NCBI GenBank assembly: GCA_005801485.1
Contig: SYDM01000016.1
Coordinates: forward strand, 1 to 5,763
Reading direction: 5' to 3'
Source: Rickettsiales bacterium
GTDB lineage: Bacteria; Pseudomonadota; Alphaproteobacteria; Pelagibacterales; Pelagibacteraceae
Length of the DNA: 5,763 nucleotides
Shown: positions 1 through 5,763 of the stretch, piece by piece
How the letters are laid out: each line of letters begins with the position of its first letter
Position numbering within the stretch: the first letter of the stretch is position 1
Notes under the pieces: model-generated
What the model saw: the letters and a program-made list of their open reading frames with translations, nothing else
What the model was told of the DNA's origin: nothing
The model's database searches: none
Position numbers and translations under genes: made by a program

Positions 1-63
1 CAGGCGCATTTAAATTTAATTAGCAATAATCTATTGATAATTACACATAATAAAATAAATTAA
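1..63 (+). CDS. Possible 3' end of an upstream gene (partial, unidentified)
   Basis: Reading from base 1, frame 1 stays open for 20 codons and stops at TAA (61-63). The other two forward frames hit stops within about 20 bases. The peptide ends in ...IITHNKIN and contains no motif I can recognise. A run of 20 open codons in such AT-rich DNA can arise by chance, so the support is compact gene packing plus the position just 14 bases before the next start. If real, it is the C-terminus of a protein whose body lies outside the window, probably in the same transcription unit as the membrane protein that follows. No function is assigned. Confidence 0.3.
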   Translation, partial: QAHLNLISNNLLIITHNKIN

Positions 64-77
64 AATTTTAAAATATT

Positions 78-1370
78 ATGGAAAATATAGATAAATATCA
101 CTCTATTGTAATAAATATTTTATTTCTTGTATTTCCTATAATGTTAATATTTGGAAATCTTTTTATTAATCTAAATTTAATAGTATTAATAGTTGCAACT
201 ATATTTTTTTATAAAAAAAAAATATTTGAACTTAAAATTAATTTTTTAGATAAAATTGTTATAACTTTTTTTTGTTATTCACTAATTGCAATAATTATAA
301 ACTTTTTTCTTCAAAAATTTATTGGTTATGATTTTTCTTCAAAATTTGTAATAAAAAAAACATTTTTTTTTCTAAGATTTCTTCTATTCTACTTAATATT
401 AAGATTTTTATTATCTAAAAAAATTCTAAAATTAAATTGGTTTTGTTCAATTTGTGCAATCTGTGCTGCTTTTGTTTGTCTTGATATTTTTATCCAGTTT
501 TTTTTAGGAAAAAATATTTTAGGATTTAAACCTTATTCAGATAGACACTTCTCAGGTGTATTTCAAAATGAGCTTATAGCAGGTGGCTATCTTCAAAAAC
601 TTGCAATATTTTCTTTTTTTCTTCCTTTTGTATTAAAAAGTAAATTATTTTTTAAAGCACTATTTCAATTTACTATTTTTTTATTTTTCTTATATGGAAT
701 AGTTTTAAGTGGAAATAGAATGCCTTTAATACTTTTTATTTTTACTTTCTGTATCATCTTATTTTTGGATAAAAAAATATTAAAATATTCTTTTATAATT
801 ATAATTCTTAGTTTTTTTGTTTTAAGTCTGCATTACAAAAATAACTTAGCGTTTAGAATGAATGTTGGTAATTTTTATATTCATAGTAAAAATGTGATAA
901 CTATTATTTCAACAAAAAATATTTTAAATTTGCAGCTGAACGATCCTCAGCATGGTGAGGCTTTGAAAAAACCTTATGTTGCTGAACTTGCTTGCTTTAC
1001 AGCTATCTGGAAAAGAAATCCCATTGTTGGTGGAGGCATAAGATCTTTTAGAACTTTTGTTGGTGGTTGTTCTAGTCATCCACACAATTATTTTTTAGAA
1101 ATTATATCAGATCTGGGAGTGGTAGGTATAACCATAATATTAATTCTTATATTTACATTAATAAAGGAAATATTTATTAATAAAATTTCTTTACTTGGGA
1201 AAAAGCTAACTGTTTCAAATAGTCAAATTTTACCTTTTTTTTTAATCTTCATTTGTGAATTTTTTCCAGTAAGATCATCAGGAAGTTTTTTTTCAACAAA
1301 TAACGCAGTAACGATATTTATTATTTTAGCTATATTAGTTTCTTTTCTAAATAATAAACAAAAGATTTAA
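78..1370 (+). CDS. O-antigen ligase / polymerase family polytopic membrane protein (Wzy_C-like)
   Basis: This 430-residue inner-membrane protein has roughly 12 hydrophobic segments, for example near residues 11-29, 31-46, 58-77, 95-113, 120-143, 174-188, 192-210, 215-230, 237-252, 345-365, 383-396 and 408-425. Family motifs are visible in order: FSGVFQNE near 158-165 (like the FGNxN stretch of the family), SGNR at 211-214 with Arg214, NPIVGGGI at 314-321, and HPHNYFLEIISDLGVVG at 334-350. The last matches the conserved HNxxLxxxxxxGxxG periplasmic-loop motif. In WaaL enzymes, an Arg and a His in these regions are needed to transfer undecaprenyl-PP-linked glycan to lipid A-core. The large soluble loop (about 253-345) lies between the late membrane segments, as expected. 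Sequence alone does not separate a WaaL ligase from a Wzy polymerase or another glycan transferase of this fold, so no symbol is given. Phe is about 15% of residues (64 of 430). The ATG at 78 gives a full first membrane segment; no Shine-Dalgarno is visible. Confidence 0.82.
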   Translation: MENIDKYHSIVINILFLVFPIMLIFGNLFINLNLIVLIVATIFFYKKKIFELKINFLDKIVITFFCYSLIAIIINFFLQKFIGYDFSSKFVIKKTFFFLRFLLFYLILRFLLSKKILKLNWFCSICAICAAFVCLDIFIQFFLGKNILGFKPYSDRHFSGVFQNELIAGGYLQKLAIFSFFLPFVLKSKLFFKALFQFTIFLFFLYGIVLSGNRMPLILFIFTFCIILFLDKKILKYSFIIIILSFFVLSLHYKNNLAFRMNVGNFYIHSKNVITIISTKNILNLQLNDPQHGEALKKPYVAELACFTAIWKRNPIVGGGIRSFRTFVGGCSSHPHNYFLEIISDLGVVGITIILILIFTLIKEIFINKISLLGKKLTVSNSQILPFFLIFICEFFPVRSSGSFFSTNNAVTIFIILAILVSFLNNKQKI

Positions 1371-1470
1371 TAGTATAAAAACAAATATTGTGAACGTTTA
1401 GAGGGTTTTTTAAGTGATTTTTTCATTTTACTAAATTTTTATAAGTGTATATTTAAATATTCTTAAAATT
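1371..1470 (+). promoter_or_regulatory. AT-rich intergenic gap, probable promoter region of the aceE-aceF operon
   Basis: This 100-base gap separates the membrane protein stop from the aceE start. It is the largest gap in the window, whereas the downstream junctions are 2 and 0 bases, so a promoter for the PDH genes most likely lies here. Weak -10-like hexamers are TATAAG (1440-1445) and TATATT (1448-1453), but no convincing -35 sits at the right distance; only T-rich sequence is found near 1418-1430. I see no PdhR-type palindrome, no riboswitch-like structure and no GC-rich hairpin followed by a T run that would end the upstream transcript. No Shine-Dalgarno precedes 1471. The assignment is positional. 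Confidence 0.35.
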
Positions 1471-4400
1471 ATGACACAAAGTATTATCGTTCCAGATATT
1501 GGAGATTTTGAATCAGTAGAAATAATTGAAGTCTTGGTAAAAGTAGGAGACCAAATAAACAAAGATGACCCTATCGTTACTTTAGAAAGTGACAAATCAA
1601 GTGTGGAGGTTCCTTCTCCTTTTTCTGGAAAAATACTTGAATTAAATGTCAAAATTGGCGACAAAGTTTCAAAAGGAAGCTTATTAGCTAAACTTACAAA
1701 TGGTGCCTCAGACGTCTATGAAAAAAAAATAAATCAAAAAAATATAACTGTAATTGAAGAAAAAAATATACAAAAAGATAAAATAAAAGATTTTAATCCA
1801 AATAAAATTAAAAAAGTTTTTGCCCAAGCCTCATCAAAAGATGATATTGACCCACTTGAAACTAAAGAATGGATTGAATCTTTAAATGATGTAATAGAAA
1901 ATGATGGCCCTATACGTGCAAGTTATCTGCTAAATAAAATTATATCGGAAGCTTATTCGGCTGGATTAGTCTTGCCTGACACCAGAACAACTCCTTATGT
2001 AAATACTATTCCACCTGAATTAGAAGTTAAATCACCAGGTGATCAAAATATAGAAAAAAAAATACGCGCTTATATTAGATGGAATGCGGCAGCTATGGTT
2101 GTAAAGGCTAATAAAATTAGTAGTGAACTCGGAGGTCACATTGGAACATTCGCATCTGCTGCTACACTTTACGATGTTGGAATGAATCATTTTTGGAGAG
2201 CTAAAAATAAAAGTTTTGGCGGGGATCTAATTTATTTTCAAGGACACTCTTCGCCAGGTATGTACGCACGTGCATTTTTAGAAGGACGAATTACAGAAAA
2301 ACAATTAAATCGATTTAGACAAGAGGTAGATGCTAACGGGCTATCGTCTTATCCTCATCCATGGTTAATGCCAAAGTTTTGGCAATTTCCAACGGTTTCG
2401 ATGGGACTAGGACCAATCATGGGAATTTACCAAGCAAGATTTATGAAATACCTTATTAATAGGAGCTTACTAAAAGAAGAGGGAAGAAAAGTTTGGGTCT
2501 TTTTAGGTGATGGAGAAATGGATGAACCAGAATCATTAGGAGCAATTGGTTTAGCAGCAAGAGAGAAATTAGATAATTTAATTTTTGTTATTAATTGTAA
2601 CCTTCAAAGACTTGATGGGCCAGTAAGAGGAAACGGAAAAATTATTCAAGAACTAGAAGGAAGCTTTCGAGGTGCTGGCTGGAATGTATTAAAAGTAATT
2701 TGGGGATCCTACTGGGACCCTCTATTAAAAGCAGATAAATCAGGAATGCTTATCAAACGCATGAATGAGTGTGTGGATGGTGAATACCAAGCTATGAAAG
2801 CCAAAGGGGGCGCATATGTAAGAGAGAAATTTTTTGGTAAATACCCTGAATTGAAAGAATTAATTTCTTCAATGACTGATAATGATATCTGGAAACTAAA
2901 TAGAGGTGGGCATGATCCTCATAAAGTTTATGCAGCCTATTATGCTGCTACGCAAAACCAAGGCTCTCCAACTGTTATAATAGCAAAAACAGTTAAGGGT
3001 TATGGTATGGGTAAGTCTGGAGAAAGTATCAATACTACACACCAACAAAAAAAATTAGATGAACAAGATTTACTATACTATAGAGATCGATTTAATGTTC
3101 CATTAACTGATGAACAGGTAAAAAACATTGAGTTTTATAAACCTTCTGAATCATCTGAAGAGATTAGATACTTAAAAGAAAGAAGAAAACAGCTTGGAGG
3201 TTTTATACCAGAAAGATCTTCTTTCGCAAAACCAATTAAAGCTCCACCAAAAGATATATTTGAAAGTTTCATGAAAACGACCGGAGAAAAAGAAATGTCT
3301 ACAACAATGGCTCTTGTCAGAATGTTAACTAATCTTTTAAGAGATCAAAGTGTTGCGCCTAGATTAGTTCCCATTATTCCAGATGAGGCTCGAACCTTTG
3401 GCATGGAAGGCTTTTTTACAAAAATTGGAATATATGCTCATGAGGGTCAAAAATATGAGCCGGTAGACTCTGAACAGTTAAGTTCTTATAGAGAAGATAA
3501 AAGTGGACAAGTTTTAGAAGAAGGCATTACTGAAGCAGGTGCAATGTCATCTTGGATTGCGGCGGCAACAGCTTATACAAATCATGACATTGAAATGATA
3601 CCTGTTTATTTATTTTATTCGATGTTTGGTTTTCAAAGAATAGGAGATTTAGCATGGGCAGCTGGAGATGCACAAGCTCGAGGTTTTTTAATTGGAGCAA
3701 CTGCTGGAAGAACTACTCTTGCAGGAGAAGGGCTTCAACACCAAGATGGACACAGTCATATCTTGGCTTCTATGATTCCAAACTGCGTATCTTACGATCC
3801 TACATTTGCTTATGAATTAGCTGTTATTTTTAGAGAGGGATTGAGAAGAATGCATGAAAAAAATGAAAATATTTTTTACTATATTACAGTAATGAATGAG
3901 AATTATCCTCACCCTGAAAAACCCGAAGGAGTTGATGAAGAGATTTTAAAAGGCATGTATTTATTTAAGGAATATAAAAACAAAGGTAAAATAAAAATTC
4001 AATTACTAGGTTCTGGAACAATTTTAAGAGAGGCAATTGCGGCTGCAAAAATATTATCTGAAGAATATGGTGTGGACTCAGATATTTGGAGCGTTACTAG
4101 TTTTAATGAATTAAGAAAAAATGGAATGGAGACTGAAAGAAAAAATCTTTTAAATCCTAATAATAAAAAAGAAAAAAATTATGTAGAAGAATGTTTAGAA
4201 AAAAGAGATGGACCAGTCATAGCAGTTTCTGATTATGTTAGATCTTTTTCTGATCAAATAAGACCTTATACTAAAAAATCTTTTTATTCTTTAGGGACAG
4301 ATGGTTTTGGTAGAAGCGATACAAGAAAAAATTTAAGAAAATTTTTTGAAGTGGATAAAGAACACATAGTAGCTTACACACTGAGTGCTCTGGCAAAAGA

Positions 4401-4485
4401 ACAGTTGATAGGTACTGATAGTGCTGAAAAAGCTCTTAAGAAATATAATATTGATAAAAATAAAGCTTTTCCAACTAAACTTTAA
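1471..4485 (+). CDS. aceE: Pyruvate dehydrogenase E1, homodimeric type, with fused N-terminal lipoyl domain
   Basis: This cytoplasmic ThDP enzyme decarboxylates pyruvate and reductively acetylates lipoyl groups in the pyruvate dehydrogenase complex. At 1004 residues it is 117 longer than E. coli AceE (887). Residues 1-78 form a biotinyl/lipoyl domain with the lipoylation motif ESDKSS, predicted lipoyl-Lys42. Residues 79-120 are a Lys/Asn-rich linker, and the E1 body starts near 121 (DDIDPLETKEW). From there the match to remembered E. coli AceE runs at a constant offset of 117. The ThDP motif GDGEMDEPES starts at 346 and ends at NCNLQ (375-379), giving Mg ligands Asp347, Asn377 and Gln379. His223, His259, His524 and His757 sit at the positions of E. 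coli His106, His142, His407 and His640. Glu688 matches catalytic Glu571. All expected catalytic residues are present. It is not a 2-oxoglutarate E1 (SucA), because the AceE-specific blocks YFQGH, SSYPHPWLMPKFWQFPTVSMG and FGMEG are present. The next in-frame Met is residue 209, inside the catalytic core, so the ATG at 1471 is the only sensible start. aceF follows after 2 bases. Confidence 0.97.
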   Translation: MTQSIIVPDIGDFESVEIIEVLVKVGDQINKDDPIVTLESDKSSVEVPSPFSGKILELNVKIGDKVSKGSLLAKLTNGASDVYEKKINQKNITVIEEKNIQKDKIKDFNPNKIKKVFAQASSKDDIDPLETKEWIESLNDVIENDGPIRASYLLNKIISEAYSAGLVLPDTRTTPYVNTIPPELEVKSPGDQNIEKKIRAYIRWNAAAMVVKANKISSELGGHIGTFASAATLYDVGMNHFWRAKNKSFGGDLIYFQGHSSPGMYARAFLEGRITEKQLNRFRQEVDANGLSSYPHPWLMPKFWQFPTVSMGLGPIMGIYQARFMKYLINRSLLKEEGRKVWVFLGDGEMDEPESLGAIGLAAREKLDNLIFVINCNLQRLDGPVRGNGKIIQELEGSFRGAGWNVLKVIWGSYWDPLLKADKSGMLIKRMNECVDGEYQAMKAKGGAYVREKFFGKYPELKELISSMTDNDIWKLNRGGHDPHKVYAAYYAATQNQGSPTVIIAKTVKGYGMGKSGESINTTHQQKKLDEQDLLYYRDRFNVPLTDEQVKNIEFYKPSESSEEIRYLKERRKQLGGFIPERSSFAKPIKAPPKDIFESFMKTTGEKEMSTTMALVRMLTNLLRDQSVAPRLVPIIPDEARTFGMEGFFTKIGIYAHEGQKYEPVDSEQLSSYREDKSGQVLEEGITEAGAMSSWIAAATAYTNHDIEMIPVYLFYSMFGFQRIGDLAWAAGDAQARGFLIGATAGRTTLAGEGLQHQDGHSHILASMIPNCVSYDPTFAYELAVIFREGLRRMHEKNENIFYYITVMNENYPHPEKPEGVDEEILKGMYLFKEYKNKGKIKIQLLGSGTILREAIAAAKILSEEYGVDSDIWSVTSFNELRKNGMETERKNLLNPNNKKEKNYVEECLEKRDGPVIAVSDYVRSFSDQIRPYTKKSFYSLGTDGFGRSDTRKNLRKFFEVDKEHIVAYTLSALAKEQLIGTDSAEKALKKYNIDKNKAFPTKL

Positions 4486-4487
4486 TC

Positions 4488-5738
4488 ATGTCTGAACAAA
4501 GAATTATTTTACCTAATATTGGTGATTTTAAGGAAGTAGAAGTCATAGAGGTTTTAGTAAAAGAAGGACAAACAATAAAAAAAAATGATTCTGTGATTAC
4601 ACTAGAAAGCGATAAATCTAGTGTAGAAGTTCCATCAAATTATGATGGCAAAATTAAAAAAATTAATATTAAAGTAGGAGATAAAGTTTCAGAAGGAAGT
4701 ATAATTTTATTAATAGAAACAGATAAAAGTAATAAGGTTGATGAGAAAAAAGAAAATAAAGAAGTCATAGATTTTCCAACAATTAAAGAGTCAAAAACTC
4801 CGGCACCAATTTCTTTATTTTCTGGAGTAAAAACAAAATCAGCTAGTCCAAATGTAAGGAAATTTATAAGAGAGTTAGGAGCTGATATTGAGGAAATACC
4901 TGGTTCTGAACGAGCCGGAAGAATTACGACGGAAGATGTCAAAGATCATATTAGAAACAAACTAAGCAATAATGTATCTCAAACCACACAAAATAAAAAA
5001 ATTATTAAAAATGAATATGAACATCATGAATTTGGTAAAGTAGAAATAAAAGATATACCAAGAGTTAAAAGACTTTCAGGTCCCCATCTTGTAAGGTCTT
5101 GGACAGAAATTCCGCATGTTACTCACCATGATGAGTTGGACATTACTGAAATGGAAATATTTAGAAGTTCTCTTCTAGATTTATATACCGGTCAAAAAAT
5201 ATCTGTTACGCCTTTAGCTTTTATTATGAGAGCAATGGTTAATGCTTTAAAAACCTATCCAAATTTCAATACTTCAATAGATCCTGAAAATGGAAAAGTA
5301 ATTTATAAAAATTATTTTCATATTGGAGTAGCTGTTGATACGCCGCATGGTTTAATGGTTCCAAAAATTAGAAATGTCGACAAACTAGAAATCAAAGAAA
5401 TTGGTGAAAAATTGAGAACTGTGAGCAAACTATGTAAGGAGCTTAAGATTGATAAAAAAGAATTTTTTGGCGGTTCTATGACTGTTTCAAGTTTAGGTGG
5501 AATTGGTGGGGTGACTTTTTTTACTCCGATTATTAATTCTCCAGAAGTTTCTATTCTCGGTGTTGGAAAAACTTATGATAAAGTTGTGAAAATAGATAAT
5601 CAATTTATTACAAGAAAAATTTTACCCATCTCACTTTCATACGATCATAGAATTATTGATGGAGCTGAAGCGGCAAAATTTAGTGTTCATTTATCACAAA
5701 GTTTAGGTAAAGATTTTGCATTTAAACTAGCTTTGTAA
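4488..5738 (+). CDS. aceF: Dihydrolipoamide acetyltransferase (E2) of pyruvate dehydrogenase, single lipoyl domain
   Basis: This is the E2 core of the pyruvate dehydrogenase complex. It moves acetyl groups from lipoyl-lysine to CoA and scaffolds E1 and E3. Domains over 416 residues are: lipoyl domain 1-79 with ESDKSS and predicted lipoyl-Lys43; charged linker 80-116; peripheral subunit-binding domain about 118-157 (SPNVRKFIRELG to GRITTEDV); second linker about 158-183; catalytic acyltransferase domain about 184-416. The catalytic domain shows IPHVTHHDELDITEME (208-223), the Ser-containing TVSSLGGIGG (332-341), SPEVSILGVGK (351-361) and the active-site SYDHRIIDGA, with His387 and Asp391. The wording of these blocks matches the E. 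coli AceF type rather than SucB or the branched-chain E2. It is shorter than E. coli AceF (about 630 residues) because it has one lipoyl domain where E. coli has three. The start lies 2 bases after the aceE stop with no Shine-Dalgarno, so translation is probably coupled to aceE. Some lineages call this gene pdhC. Confidence 0.96.
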   Translation: MSEQRIILPNIGDFKEVEVIEVLVKEGQTIKKNDSVITLESDKSSVEVPSNYDGKIKKINIKVGDKVSEGSIILLIETDKSNKVDEKKENKEVIDFPTIKESKTPAPISLFSGVKTKSASPNVRKFIRELGADIEEIPGSERAGRITTEDVKDHIRNKLSNNVSQTTQNKKIIKNEYEHHEFGKVEIKDIPRVKRLSGPHLVRSWTEIPHVTHHDELDITEMEIFRSSLLDLYTGQKISVTPLAFIMRAMVNALKTYPNFNTSIDPENGKVIYKNYFHIGVAVDTPHGLMVPKIRNVDKLEIKEIGEKLRTVSKLCKELKIDKKEFFGGSMTVSSLGGIGGVTFFTPIINSPEVSILGVGKTYDKVVKIDNQFITRKILPISLSYDHRIIDGAEAAKFSVHLSQSLGKDFAFKLAL

Positions 5739-5763
5739 ATGAAAAAGAAAACTTTCTCAGCAA
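5739..5763 (+). CDS. Start of a third operon gene, truncated by the window end (unidentified)
   Basis: An ATG lies directly after the aceF TAA with no gap and opens a frame beginning MKKKTFSA, which continues to the last base (8 codons plus one base). The abutting stop and start, on the same strand with no terminator between, suggest translational coupling in the aceE-aceF operon. Position alone makes an E3 dihydrolipoamide dehydrogenase (lpd) one candidate, because that gene often follows aceF. Eight residues cannot show it, and no FAD-binding GxGxxG motif is visible within the window. No function is assigned. Confidence 0.4.

Noticed and set aside
60..71. Palindrome TTAAAATTTTAA just upstream of the first full gene
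   Set aside because: A pure A/T palindrome in very AT-rich DNA is expected by chance. It has no second copy or regulator context.
78..1370. Horizontal acquisition of the membrane protein gene, suggested by higher AT content than the PDH genes
   Set aside because: The composition difference is explained by the Phe/Ile/Leu/Lys-rich membrane protein. No mobile element, attachment site or tRNA is visible nearby.
1371..1412. Possible terminator after the membrane protein (GAGGG followed by T6, and the near-palindrome ACAAATATTGT)
   Set aside because: The stem is only about 4 A/T-rich pairs and is not placed directly before the T run. It is not a credible intrinsic terminator.
1431..1664. Open minus-strand frame of 77 codons across the aceE start
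   Set aside because: It lies antisense to the conserved lipoyl-domain codons, has no recognisable domain, and is explained by AT-rich coding sequence read in the opposite frame.
1471..4485. Alternative reading as 2-oxoglutarate dehydrogenase E1 or as two separate genes (a free lipoyl protein plus E1)
   Set aside because: The E1 body matches AceE-specific blocks at constant offset. The frame is uninterrupted, and there is no stop or internal start between the lipoyl domain and the E1 body.
4640..4942. Open minus-strand frame of 100 codons inside aceF
   Set aside because: It is antisense to the E2 lipoyl domain, linker and subunit-binding domain, with no independent support.

Overview
The window is strongly AT-rich, with long A and T runs, compact gene packing and Lys/Asn/Ile-rich proteins. 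This suggests a small, streamlined proteobacterial genome, such as a marine SAR11-like or AT-rich gammaproteobacterial lineage. The lineage is an inference from composition and protein style; no taxonomic marker is present. All supported genes lie on the + strand, and no RNA gene, mobile element, CRISPR array or recognisable IS is visible.

Layout: positions 1-63 may hold the last codons of an upstream gene. Positions 78-1370 encode a very hydrophobic, Phe-rich polytopic membrane protein of the O-antigen ligase / polymerase (Wzy_C-like) family. A 100-base AT-rich gap (1371-1470) probably carries the promoter of the next operon. Positions 1471-4485 encode a homodimeric-type pyruvate dehydrogenase E1 (AceE). 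Two bases later, 4488-5738 encodes the E2 dihydrolipoamide acetyltransferase (AceF). A third reading frame opens directly after the E2 stop (5739) and runs off the window.

E1 and E2 together convert pyruvate and CoA to acetyl-CoA on swinging lipoyl arms, with an E3 dihydrolipoamide dehydrogenase that is not encoded in the visible sequence. The notable feature is that E1 carries its own N-terminal lipoyl domain, joined by a charged linker to an otherwise canonical AceE. That domain closely resembles the single lipoyl domain of the neighbouring E2 (45 of 74 aligned residues identical by hand count). The E2 is short, with one lipoyl domain where E. coli AceF has three. Lipoyl domains therefore appear to be spread over both subunits, which is the most interesting aspect of the window. 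The remainder looks like ordinary chromosomal sequence.
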